Shown here: in pieces, positions 20,088 through 29,118 of the stretch | Layout of the letters: each line of letters opens with the position of its first letter | How positions within the stretch are numbered: the stretch's first letter is position 1 | Assembly: GCA_947174665.1 (NCBI GenBank) | Contig: CAMWJV010000004.1 | Location: forward strand, 1 to 64,000 | Direction: 5' to 3' | Origin: an uncultured Lachnospiraceae bacterium | GTDB taxonomy: Bacteria > Bacillota > Clostridia > Lachnospirales > Lachnospiraceae | DNA length: 64,000 nucleotides | The notes under the pieces: generated by a model | Told to the model about the DNA's origin: nothing | Seen by the model: the letters and a program-made list of their open reading frames with translations, nothing else | Database searches by the model: none | Made by a program: the position numbers and the translations under genes

Positions 20088-20990
20088 CTATACTGCACCG
20101 ATCAAATCGGTGACATTTTCCACACCATACTGCCTCATATAGGCTTCAATACCCTCCACAACCTCTACGGTGGTGTAAGGATTCACAAAGTTCATGGCAC
20201 CGATGCTGACGGCACTGGCTCCTGCAAGCAGAAATTCCACCGCATCCTCCGCTGTGGCGATACCGCCCATTCCAATGATGGGAATCTTTACCGCGTGGGC
20301 CGCCTGGTATACCATGCGGACCGCAATGGGCTTAATGGCAGGGCCGCTCATGCCGCCGGTTTTATTGGCCAGAGCAAACCTGCGTTTATGGATGTCAATC
20401 TTCATGCCGGTGATGGTATTGATCAGCGACAGGGCATCCGCCCCCGCAGCCTCCGCCGCCCTGGCCATCTCTGTAATGTCCGTGACATTGGGGCTCAGCT
20501 TCATGATCACAGGCTGCCTGGCATGCTTTTTGATTTCCTCCGTTATGCCGTACAGGGCATCCGCCTTCTGGCCAAAGGCAATAGCCCCCTCCTTCACGTT
20601 CGGGCAGGAGACGTTGATCTCCAGCATAGAGACCGCAGTCTCTTCCCCCAGGCGCTCCACCACCTCCACATAATCCTCCACCGTCCTGCCGCAGACATTC
20701 ACGATGATCCTGGTGTCATACTGCTTCAGGAAGGGAATATCCCTTTCCATAAAGACATCTATTCCCGGATTTTGCAGACCTATGGCATTCAGCATCCCCC
20801 CGTAAACCTCGGCCACCCTGGGCGTTGGATTCCCTTCCCAGGGCACGTTTGCCACCCCCTTGGTCACCACTGCCCCAAGCCGGTTCAAATCCACAAATTC
20901 TCCGTATTCCATGCCGGAGCCAAACGTTCCTGACGCCGTCATGACGGGATTTTTGAAGGTCACTCCCGCAATTGTCACCTGTGTATTCAT
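20088..20990 (-). CDS. pyrD: Dihydroorotate dehydrogenase B catalytic subunit
   Basis: NPVMTASGTFGSGMEY, INVSCPNVKEG, VIMKLSPNVTDI, IIGMGGI. Confidence 0.93.
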   Translation of the reverse strand: MNTQVTIAGVTFKNPVMTASGTFGSGMEYGEFVDLNRLGAVVTKGVANVPWEGNPTPRVAEVYGGMLNAIGLQNPGIDVFMERDIPFLKQYDTRIIVNVCGRTVEDYVEVVERLGEETAVSMLEINVSCPNVKEGAIAFGQKADALYGITEEIKKHARQPVIMKLSPNVTDITEMARAAEAAGADALSLINTITGMKIDIHKRRFALANKTGGMSGPAIKPIAVRMVYQAAHAVKIPIIGMGGIATAEDAVEFLLAGASAVSIGAMNFVNPYTTVEVVEGIEAYMRQYGVENVTDLIGAV

Positions 20991-21023
20991 ATGTCAGTCT
21001 CCTTCTCACTAACTAACCTTCAT

Positions 21024-21174
21024 GCCGCCTCTGGCGGCACAAATCTTTCATGAGAAGAATGCCCGCATAAAGCGAACTTGTTCGCCGGGCATTCTTCGGT
21101 GTGAAGAAGCTCTGCTCTGCAGAGCGTGAAATCACTTAGCGAAATTATTTTGAGCTTAGTGATTTCCTTCACAC
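21024..21174. repeat. Array of stem-loops in the pyrK-pyrD spacer
   Basis: GCCGCC-tct-GGCGGC; GAAGAATGCCCG/CGGGCATTCTTC with nested GCGAAC/GTTCGC; GTGTGAAG/CTTCACAC enclosing GCTCTG/CAGAGC and GAAATCACT/AGTGATTTC. Confidence 0.8.
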
Positions 21175-21975
21175 TATCTCCACTTCCTCCGCATCAAACA
21201 CAGGCCCGTCGGTACAGATGCGGGCGTTATGCACATGAGAATGGTGGTCAACTTCTTTCGTCTTTACCACGCAGCCCAGACATGCCCCCACGCCACAGGC
21301 CATATGCTCCTCCAGAGAAATATATGCCTTTATCTTCTGATCCGCTGCGTAAGCCTTAACGGCGCGGAGCATGGGCATCGGTCCACAGGCAAAAATCATA
21401 TCCGCTGCCAGCCCGTTATCCCGGATGGCATCCATGACATTTCCCCTCGTCCCCACGCTGCCGTCCTCCGTGGCGATATATACCCTGCCGTATTTTTCAA
21501 AATCCTCTTTTAAGAATGTCTTTTCGTCCCGGTAACCAAGGACGATAATAATGTCCCGGACGATAATATTCTGATCCGTTTTCCTTGCTGCGGCTATCTG
21601 TTTTGCAAGCTCCAGAATAGGAGGGACACCGATACCGCCGCCCATCAGAAAAATTTTCCCCGTGGCGGCCTTTTCCAGCGGAAAGCCATTGCCAAGAGTA
21701 CCCAGAAGTTCAATCGATTCTCCCTTTTTATATTCCGAAAGCTCCGCTGTCCCTGCGCCCGCTACACGGTACACTATGCGGAGAGCCCTTTTATCTCCCC
21801 TCACCTCACAGATACTGATGGGCCGGGGAAGCAGCGTACTTTTATCCTTAGGGTAAATACACAAAAACTGCCCCGGCTTTGCCTGTTCCGCCAGGGAGGT
21901 CTCTATCCACATATCATATACTGCCGGTGCAATTTCCTCCTGGGAAAGCACTACTGCAGACCGCTTTTCTTTCAT
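21169..21975 (-). CDS. pyrK: Dihydroorotate dehydrogenase electron transfer subunit
   Basis: GQFLCIYP, RPISICEV, GGGIGVPPIL, EEHMACGVGACLGCVV...C 2Fe-2S motif. Confidence 0.92.
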   Translation of the reverse strand: MKEKRSAVVLSQEEIAPAVYDMWIETSLAEQAKPGQFLCIYPKDKSTLLPRPISICEVRGDKRALRIVYRVAGAGTAELSEYKKGESIELLGTLGNGFPLEKAATGKIFLMGGGIGVPPILELAKQIAAARKTDQNIIVRDIIIVLGYRDEKTFLKEDFEKYGRVYIATEDGSVGTRGNVMDAIRDNGLAADMIFACGPMPMLRAVKAYAADQKIKAYISLEEHMACGVGACLGCVVKTKEVDHHSHVHNARICTDGPVFDAEEVEIV

Positions 21976-22076
21976 TGCCGTAAACCTGCCTTTCTACGCT
22001 GTTTCCTGGGCGATTAACCTGTTTCATTTTAACATAACTGCCCTGCTTCATACAAGTACCATCACAAACCCCTGCA

Positions 22077-23045
22077 TCATAAAATCCATTTGTTCAAATA
22101 GGGAATTCTATGTATTACGGCAGCTACCGCATATGAACATATAAATATTAAAAATGTCAAAACCGGAACGCTGAACAGACTGCTAAAGGAAATAGTTGTA
22201 ATCCCCATCATATTCAACTTCTCCAGGAAAAACGGATGAACCATATATATCACAAATGAATAACGGGCTGTTTTTCTGACAAGGGAATAGCCGAAATTCA
22301 TTTCATTCCTGTTTGCAAAAAAAGTAAATATTGCCGTTACATATAAGAAAACATTCCACGAGCCGGGACTGAAAAATGAATCACAATATATGTCCTGTAT
22401 ATACGATTGCAGGATCGTACCTGTAACTATATACAGAAATCCCACAACTCCGCCAATATAAACTGGAATTTGTATTTTCTTTGAAAGAGGATACTTCTTT
22501 AAATAATATCCCAAAAGAAAATATCCCGGATATCCTATCAAAATATTCAGTTTATATATCCATGTATTGATCCAGTCCAATTTCAAAAAGGATGCTGCTA
22601 TCGGTATTATAAATGCTGTCAGGAGCCACAGCCACAGAAAATACTCTATGACGACTTTATTTTCACAAATTTTTTGTAAAATCGGCAGCAATAAATAAAA
22701 TCCCAGAATCGGAAACACAAACCACATATGATAATGCCCCCAAAGGAAACGCTGCCATGAATCAGACCATAATCCTTCGGTATTCCCCCGCAATATAAGC
22801 TTTACCGCAATTCCCTGAAAGGCATAAAACGCTGACCACATATACAAATTCATCAATAACTTTCCAAAACGAGCCAGCACTCCTTTAATATCCGGCTCCT
22901 TCTTCGTTTCCAGCAAAAATGCTCCACTCAACATCATAAAAGCAGGAACGGCAAAACGACTTGATGCATTATAAGCTGTCATTGCTATCCAGTTTGAACT
23001 CTCCCTGCCCACAGCAGTCCAGTAGCTGCCGGACACATGCAGCAA
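22077..23045 (-). CDS. Acyltransferase 3 family membrane protein; possible pseudogene (in-frame TGA at codon 3 of the expected ATG start at 23096)
   Basis: VLLHVSGSYW..., FAVPAFMMLSGAFLL, multi-TM; expected start reads ATG AAT TGA AAG TAT GAT TAT. Confidence 0.75.
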   Translation of the reverse strand: MLHVSGSYWTAVGRESSNWIAMTAYNASSRFAVPAFMMLSGAFLLETKKEPDIKGVLARFGKLLMNLYMWSAFYAFQGIAVKLILRGNTEGLWSDSWQRFLWGHYHMWFVFPILGFYLLLPILQKICENKVVIEYFLWLWLLTAFIIPIAASFLKLDWINTWIYKLNILIGYPGYFLLGYYLKKYPLSKKIQIPVYIGGVVGFLYIVTGTILQSYIQDIYCDSFFSPGSWNVFLYVTAIFTFFANRNEMNFGYSLVRKTARYSFVIYMVHPFFLEKLNMMGITTISFSSLFSVPVLTFLIFICSYAVAAVIHRIPYLNKWIL

Positions 23046-23099
23046 AACAATAAACAGGCAGGATATACTTCTTAAATAATCATACTTTCAATTCATTTT

Positions 23100-24026
23100 T
23101 TACACCTGTAAACAAAACGAAAAAATGTCATCATAAGCCCTTCCGCTGGGCGTGGGCGTCGCCTGCATCACTGCTATTGCCCTCTTTTCCGGAAATACAA
23201 TGATTCTCTGCCCCCCGAATCCTCTGGCCGCATACCACCCTTCCCCGCACCACCAGAGATATCCGTAGTCTTTTTTCAAAAATGACGCAGTTGTCAGTTC
23301 ACAATATTCCTCCGACAGGATTCTCTTTCCTTCAAACACACCGCGATTCAGGTACAGTTCTCCCAAAGCAAGCAGTTCCCGGGCGGTCAGATTGGATGCA
23401 GCCTCCTCCCTCTCATCATCGGAGACGGTATAATACACACCATCCGGACTGCTGTACCAGCGGCCGCTTTTGATTCCCAGCGGCTGATAAAGCTCTGTGT
23501 CAATAAAGTCATACAAATCTCCGCAGATCTTCCCCAGCGCCGCCGCAAGAAGAATCACATCAAACTCCTTGTAATTGCACCTTGTTCCGGGCATATCCGT
23601 CACAGGACAGTCCGCTATATAGGACACCCATTTGCGTGACCTCCGTAGCTGTTCCATCATGGGGCAGTGGTAATGGACTCCTCCTGTCCAGTAGATTCCC
23701 GAAGTCATTGTCAGCAGATGCCGAAGAGTGATCATGGGATGAAGGAGGTCTCTTTTTTCCCGAAATTCCTCCAGATATTGAGAAACCGGCACATCCAGCC
23801 CGGGAAGCAGCCCCTTTTGAAGTGCGATACCCGTGGCGGCTGACAGAATGCTCTTCATAACGGAGCGCAGCACATTGCGGCTGTCCCAGTCGAAACCGTT
23901 ATAATACCTCTCCGCAAGAATTTCCCCTTCCTGCCAGATTATCACACTGTTCACCAGACGATATCTCTTCTCCCTTATCAGCCTGTCAATTTCTTCCGAT
24001 AAATTTACTTCCTTCACACTTTTCAC
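23100..24026 (-). CDS. Beta-lactamase-fold serine hydrolase
   Basis: SVMKSILSAATGIAL (SxxK), YNGFDWDS, CNYKEFDVILLAAALGK. Confidence 0.85.
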   Translation of the reverse strand: MKSVKEVNLSEEIDRLIREKRYRLVNSVIIWQEGEILAERYYNGFDWDSRNVLRSVMKSILSAATGIALQKGLLPGLDVPVSQYLEEFREKRDLLHPMITLRHLLTMTSGIYWTGGVHYHCPMMEQLRRSRKWVSYIADCPVTDMPGTRCNYKEFDVILLAAALGKICGDLYDFIDTELYQPLGIKSGRWYSSPDGVYYTVSDDEREEAASNLTARELLALGELYLNRGVFEGKRILSEEYCELTTASFLKKDYGYLWWCGEGWYAARGFGGQRIIVFPEKRAIAVMQATPTPSGRAYDDIFSFCLQV

Positions 24027-26437
24027 TTCAAATACCTGCCAATAATGGATTTTGTGTTCTTTCTCAGCTCCTCCGGCGTACCCTCCGCAATCAGGTTTCC
24101 GCCTTCGCTTCCTCCGCCCTCTCCCATCTCCAGAATATAGTCACAGTTGGACAGAATAAAAGGGTCATGCTCCGTCACCAGGACAGAGGCGCCGCAGTCA
24201 ACCAGTTCGTTCAGCAGTGTCAGCAGCTTCTCCTCGTCCGCAAAGGCAAGCCCTGTGGTGGGCTCATCCAAAATATACAGGGTGTTGGAAAGTCCTTTGA
24301 AGCCCTGTCCCCTGGCAAGCTCTTTGGCAAGCTTGATTCTCTGGCTCTCTCCTCCTGAGATAGTGGGTGTGGCCTGTCCCAGCTTAATGTAACCCATTCC
24401 CACCCGCTGCAGGATTTCCAGTACCTGTGTGACTCCTTTATCCTTTTCCTCAAAAAACTCTCTGGCCTCATCGACACTCATTTCCAGTATATCCCGAATG
24501 TTTCTGCCGTCCACACGTATTTCCATAACCTCCGGCAGATAGCCTGTCCCGCCGCACTCCTCACACTCTATGTCGATAAAGTTTCCGAAGCCCACATGAT
24601 AGTGAATGACACCGTCCCCTTTACATCTGTGGCATCCTCCTTTGCTGTTGACTGTAAACATACCCGCCGTATAGCCCCGGCTCACGGACTCTTCCGCCTC
24701 GGCAAACAGCGCCCTGATCCTGTCAAAAATCCCCGTGTAGGTAGCCGGGCAGGAGGTGCGGCTGCGTCCGATGGGCTTCTGGTCAATGATGTAGCATCTT
24801 TTTATCTGCTCCCAGCCCCTCAGAACCGTCCCGCTTCGTTCAAAGCTGCCCAGACTGTGTGCATCCTGCTCTTTCTTCGCCTCGTCTGCCTCTTCCTGCT
24901 CCCCTGCCACACATTTGCTTTTCAGCTTTTCCTTTAAAAGCGGCACCAGCGTATCTGAGATCAGGCTGGATTTACCGCTCCCCGACACCCCGGCAATGCC
25001 CACCATGACTCCCAGGGGAACAGATGCGGTAACATTTTTCAGATTGTGCAGGGAAGCATTTTGAACCGTCAGCATCTTTTTCGGAGAAACCGGACGAAAT
25101 ATCCTCTTGACGGGAAAGCCGCCCTCCTGCCGCAGATATACCGCTGTGCGGGACTCCCGACACTCCGTAAATTCCCGGTATGTCCCTTCAAAAATCTTCC
25201 TGCCGCCGTTTATTCCGGCCCCGGGACCCAAATCAATAATATAGTCCGCGGCGCACATAAAGTTCCTGTCATGCTCCACCGCCACTACCGTATTTCCATG
25301 CTCCACCAGCTTCCGGATGATCCGAATCAGATTTTCTTTCTCAGACTCGTGCAGCCCAATGGTAGGCTCGTCAAATACAAACACCAGGGAGTCCAGCTCC
25401 GTAATGATGTAGGAAGCGAGAAAAAGCCGCTGAACCTCACCGCCGGACAGGGTGGGCAGGGGACGTGACAGCGCCAGGTGATGCAGCCCCACCTCCATCA
25501 TACACTCCAGCTTCCCAACAATTTCATCCACCAGGATGTTGTTCTGCCCTGTGTATTGACTCAAAAATCCATATAAATCTTTAATGTACATATTTTCCAG
25601 CTCTGTGATGGTCTTACCGTGAAACAGGGTGTGGGATGCCTGCTCTCCCAAGCCTGTTCCGCCGCATCTGGGACAGCTGCGCCTTTCCAGCATTCCCGCC
25701 TGACTCAGCAGATGGGCAAGCCGACCTGATGTGGATACCGCACCGTTTATCAGCATGTTGATCCAGGGAATGAGTCCGCAGAACTTTGACTTCCCTCCGT
25801 CCCCGTACTTCAGCAGCTGCAGCTGCTCCCCGGAGAGTTCACCTACTCTGGTCTGCCACAGATCCATGCCGTGCTCCCTGCAAAAGGAGTCCAGCATATT
25901 TCTGGTGGAGCCCCGTTTTCCCAAATCACAGGCAATTTCACATATCTTCTGGTCTGGTCTGCCGAAAAGCCTCTCCTCATCCAGACAGTTTGCCACACCC
26001 TTTCCCAGACAGCGAACGCACATGCCTCTTGCGGAATTCCTCTGGAACATGGACACATCCATGGGCAGCCCCGATTGATATTCCGGTTCACACTCCCCGT
26101 AATTCGCATACAGGATTGCCAGCATATGCTCAAGCTTGACGCGGGTTCCCACTGTACTTCTGGGATTTGCCTGCCGGATGATCCTCTGCTCCACCGCCAC
26201 CGTGGGCGACAATCCCGTAATTCCATCAAAGCCCGGAGCGCTGTCAATCATGAACTGTGTCTCCGAAAACATGAGATAACGGCGCTTCCCCTCCTCATAA
26301 AGGGTGTCAAAGGCGAGGCTGGATTTGCCGCTCCCCGACACCCCCGTGATAACCGTCAGACGATTTCTGGGTATGGTTACATCAATACCCTGTAAATTAT
26401 GTATTCTGGCATTCTTTATCTTAATGCTGTCTTCCAT
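24023..26437 (-). CDS. UvrA-like (UvrA2 class) ABC ATPase
   Basis: Two Walker A (GVSGSGKSSLAFDT, GVSGSGKSSLISDT), two LSGGE/ISGGE signatures, Zn fingers CPRCGGTG and CHRCKGDG; 804 aa, shorter than canonical UvrA. Confidence 0.88.
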   Translation of the reverse strand: MEDSIKIKNARIHNLQGIDVTIPRNRLTVITGVSGSGKSSLAFDTLYEEGKRRYLMFSETQFMIDSAPGFDGITGLSPTVAVEQRIIRQANPRSTVGTRVKLEHMLAILYANYGECEPEYQSGLPMDVSMFQRNSARGMCVRCLGKGVANCLDEERLFGRPDQKICEIACDLGKRGSTRNMLDSFCREHGMDLWQTRVGELSGEQLQLLKYGDGGKSKFCGLIPWINMLINGAVSTSGRLAHLLSQAGMLERRSCPRCGGTGLGEQASHTLFHGKTITELENMYIKDLYGFLSQYTGQNNILVDEIVGKLECMMEVGLHHLALSRPLPTLSGGEVQRLFLASYIITELDSLVFVFDEPTIGLHESEKENLIRIIRKLVEHGNTVVAVEHDRNFMCAADYIIDLGPGAGINGGRKIFEGTYREFTECRESRTAVYLRQEGGFPVKRIFRPVSPKKMLTVQNASLHNLKNVTASVPLGVMVGIAGVSGSGKSSLISDTLVPLLKEKLKSKCVAGEQEEADEAKKEQDAHSLGSFERSGTVLRGWEQIKRCYIIDQKPIGRSRTSCPATYTGIFDRIRALFAEAEESVSRGYTAGMFTVNSKGGCHRCKGDGVIHYHVGFGNFIDIECEECGGTGYLPEVMEIRVDGRNIRDILEMSVDEAREFFEEKDKGVTQVLEILQRVGMGYIKLGQATPTISGGESQRIKLAKELARGQGFKGLSNTLYILDEPTTGLAFADEEKLLTLLNELVDCGASVLVTEHDPFILSNCDYILEMGEGGGSEGGNLIAEGTPEELRKNTKSIIGRYLK

Positions 26438-27734
26438 TTCGTCTCCCCTGTACGGCCCCTCTCTTCGGTTCTGTGTATACCACCCTGCCGCCGCAGACAG
26501 TAGTCACTACCTTTCCCTTAAGCGTCCAGCCGGTAAAGGGCGTGTTGCCTGCTTTGGAAAGATAATCCGAGGATATCCAATCTGCCGTAGTATCAATGAG
26601 AATCACATCGGCGGGTCCGCCCTCCGCCAGATAACCTGCATTCAAATGATAAAGATTGGCCGGGTTGGTACTCATCAGCGTAAGAAGCTGCCTCATGGTA
26701 AGATAGCCTCCGTCCACCAGCTCCGTAATACCCAGCGCCAGCGCCGTCTCCAGCCCGATGATACCGCTGGGTGCCTCAGTGATGGACTTTTCCTTCTCCT
26801 CCGCCGTGTGGGGGGCATGATCCGTGGCGATCAAATCGATAGTGCCGTCCACAAGCCCTCTGATAATCTCCTGTCTGTCCGCTTCCTCCCGCAGAGGAGG
26901 ATTCATTTTCGCAAGGGTGCCGTATTTGATGGCCGCTTCCTCCGTCAGGGTAAAATGGTGGGGAGTTGCCTCCGCGTGAATGTTCTTTCCTGTCTCCTTT
27001 GCCCTGCGTATCAATTCCACGGTCTCTCTGGCGCTGACATGCTGAATATCGATGCTTGCCCCTGTCTCCAGTGCAATCTTAAGGTCCCGCTCCACCATGG
27101 TAAACTCCGCCTCTCTGGGAGACCCGCCAATGCCGAAATATTCACTTGCCCTGCCCCGGTTGATACCATTGTTTTCTATCAGCGCCGGGTTCTCCTCGTG
27201 AAAGCTTATGGGCATGTCCAGAGCCGCTGCATTCTTCATGGCGCTGCGCACTATCTCTTCATCCATTATCGGGACGCCGTCGTCGGTAAAGCCTGCCGCT
27301 CCCGCTTCCGCCAATTCCCGCATGGGCGTCAGTTCTTTTCCCTGCATACCCATCGTCACATTGGCACAGGTATACACATGGATACCTGTCTCCGTCCCCC
27401 GCTTCTTCACATATTCCAGAGTCTCCCTGTTATCTACGGGCGGCTTCGTGTTGGCCATGAGAACCACGCTGGTAAATCCGCCTCTGGCAGCGGCTGCAGC
27501 CCCTGTGTCAATGTCTTCCTTCCCGGTAAAACCGGGCTCCCTGAAATGGGCATGCACATCCACCAGTCCCGGAGCGACCAAAAGACCCTCGGCGTCTATT
27601 ACCCGGCATTTTCCCTCAGGTGCCTCCAGCCTCTTCCCGATTTTTACAACGGTATCCTTCTCAATCAAAATGTCATAATTTCCGTCCCAACCTGATTTCG
27701 GATCTATCATATATCCGTTTTTGATCAACAGCAT
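26421..27734 (-). CDS. pyrC: Dihydroorotase
   Basis: GLVDVHAHFREPGFTGKEDI, TDDGVPI, IDLIATDHAPHT. Confidence 0.92.
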   Translation of the reverse strand: MLLIKNGYMIDPKSGWDGNYDILIEKDTVVKIGKRLEAPEGKCRVIDAEGLLVAPGLVDVHAHFREPGFTGKEDIDTGAAAAARGGFTSVVLMANTKPPVDNRETLEYVKKRGTETGIHVYTCANVTMGMQGKELTPMRELAEAGAAGFTDDGVPIMDEEIVRSAMKNAAALDMPISFHEENPALIENNGINRGRASEYFGIGGSPREAEFTMVERDLKIALETGASIDIQHVSARETVELIRRAKETGKNIHAEATPHHFTLTEEAAIKYGTLAKMNPPLREEADRQEIIRGLVDGTIDLIATDHAPHTAEEKEKSITEAPSGIIGLETALALGITELVDGGYLTMRQLLTLMSTNPANLYHLNAGYLAEGGPADVILIDTTADWISSDYLSKAGNTPFTGWTLKGKVVTTVCGGRVVYTEPKRGAVQGRRNGRQH

Positions 27735-27802
27735 AAGTGCCTCCCACTCAATTTTTCTCTGGGCTTATTATATTATATTTTAATCCCTCGGGCAATACAA
27801 AA

Positions 27803-27830
27803 GCTCCCCTTACACCGGGAAGCTTCTGCA
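27803..27830 (-). terminator. Intrinsic terminator
   Basis: Minus strand AGCTTCCCGGTGTAAGGGGAGCTTTTG. Confidence 0.6.
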
Positions 27831-27838
27831 TATCACGT

Positions 27839-28261
27839 CTATTCAAAAATCACCGTCTGTTCCAGAAATTCAGTCTTTATCACAATATAGGGGTAGGAGG
27901 GAATCTTGTTGCTCTTTTCCTCAGCCTCCGGACCGAGAAGACTGGTGTTCACATAAATATTGCTGTCCGTCAGATACAACTCCTCCACTGCAATGCTGTA
28001 TCCGCCGGTTTTCTGTTCTCCATAGCCAATACATATGTACAGATTCACATTGTCCGTATACGTAATCTGAAACGGAGCCTTTTTTCTTTCTTCTAAGATG
28101 TCCTTAAGCTCCTCCGGAATCTTTTCATCGCTGAGAACCGTAAAATCCAGATCCCGCAGTTTAATCTTTTCATCGCTTAAGTAGGTGCAGCCCGACAGCA
28201 GCATAGATGCAGCCACCAGCAGGCACAGTATGCACCTCATTACAATCTGTCTCTTTTTCAA
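27839..28261 (-). CDS. Hypothetical lipoprotein
   Basis: Signal peptide with lipobox AASMLLSGCTYL. Confidence 0.65.
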   Translation of the reverse strand: MKKRQIVMRCILCLLVAASMLLSGCTYLSDEKIKLRDLDFTVLSDEKIPEELKDILEERKKAPFQITYTDNVNLYICIGYGEQKTGGYSIAVEELYLTDSNIYVNTSLLGPEAEEKSNKIPSYPYIVIKTEFLEQTVIFE

Positions 28262-28352
28262 TGTCGCCTCGCATAAACCTTTTTACTTTTGCTTATATTT
28301 ATGCTAAACTATATACAATTATTACATGTCTGTTCAGGTGTGAGGTTATCCT

Positions 28353-29099
28353 ATGATTCGCTTTATTGTGATTGTCCTGTATCTGGTTCTATATTTGATT
28401 CTTTCCCTTCCCGTGCTCCTTGTGGAATGGATTATCGGAAAATTTAATCCACAGCTGAAGGCCCGAAGCTCCATGGCTCTTGTATCCTGGGGATTCCGCT
28501 GCATTACCGTCCTGGCCGGTACAAAGGTCATCGTAAAGGGCCATGAAAACATTCCCACGGATACCGCGGTCCTGTATGTGGGCAACCACCGCAGCTTTTT
28601 TGACATCGTGCTGACCTGCACTCTTTTTCCCCGCGTCACCGGCTATGTGGCGAAGGTTGAAATGAAAAAAGCTCCCATCCTCTCTCTCTGGATGAAAAAT
28701 ATACACTGCCTGTTTCTCGACCGCAATAACATCAAGGAAGGGCTGAAAACTATCCTCTCCGGTGTGGAAGAAGTCAAAAACGGTTATTCCCTGTGCATAT
28801 TCCCTGAAGGAACACGCAATAAGGTAAACGATACTTTTCTGCCTTTTAAGGAAGGCAGCTTCAAAATTGCCGAAAAGGGCGGCGTTCCCATCGTCCCCCT
28901 GACTCTGGTAAACACGGCTCAGGCCTTCGAAGATCATTTGCCCAAGGTCAAAAAGACCACAGTGGTGATCGACTTCGGACAGCCGGTCTACCCGGAGCAG
29001 CTGGACAAAAACACCAGAAAGAACCTGGGCAATTATGTTTTCAGCATCATCCGTGACAGATACTTTGCACTGAAGGAAGAATATTTTCCACCGGCCTGA
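28353..29099 (+). CDS. plsC: 1-acyl-sn-glycerol-3-phosphate acyltransferase
   Basis: NHRSFFDIVL (NHxxxxD), FPEGTRNK, GVPIVPLTL. Confidence 0.92.
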   Translation: MIRFIVIVLYLVLYLILSLPVLLVEWIIGKFNPQLKARSSMALVSWGFRCITVLAGTKVIVKGHENIPTDTAVLYVGNHRSFFDIVLTCTLFPRVTGYVAKVEMKKAPILSLWMKNIHCLFLDRNNIKEGLKTILSGVEEVKNGYSLCIFPEGTRNKVNDTFLPFKEGSFKIAEKGGVPIVPLTLVNTAQAFEDHLPKVKKTTVVIDFGQPVYPEQLDKNTRKNLGNYVFSIIRDRYFALKEEYFPPA

Positions 29100-29118
29100 T
29101 GAATTCTTACTGCCCGGC

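Noticed and set aside
21024-21174. PyrR-type attenuator for pyrD
   Set aside because: Lies between cistrons; no clear terminator T-run or recognised PyrR-binding loop. Reported only as a stem-loop array.
26304-27695. 463-aa plus-strand ORF opposite pyrC
   Set aside because: Antisense shadow of dihydroorotase; no family signature.
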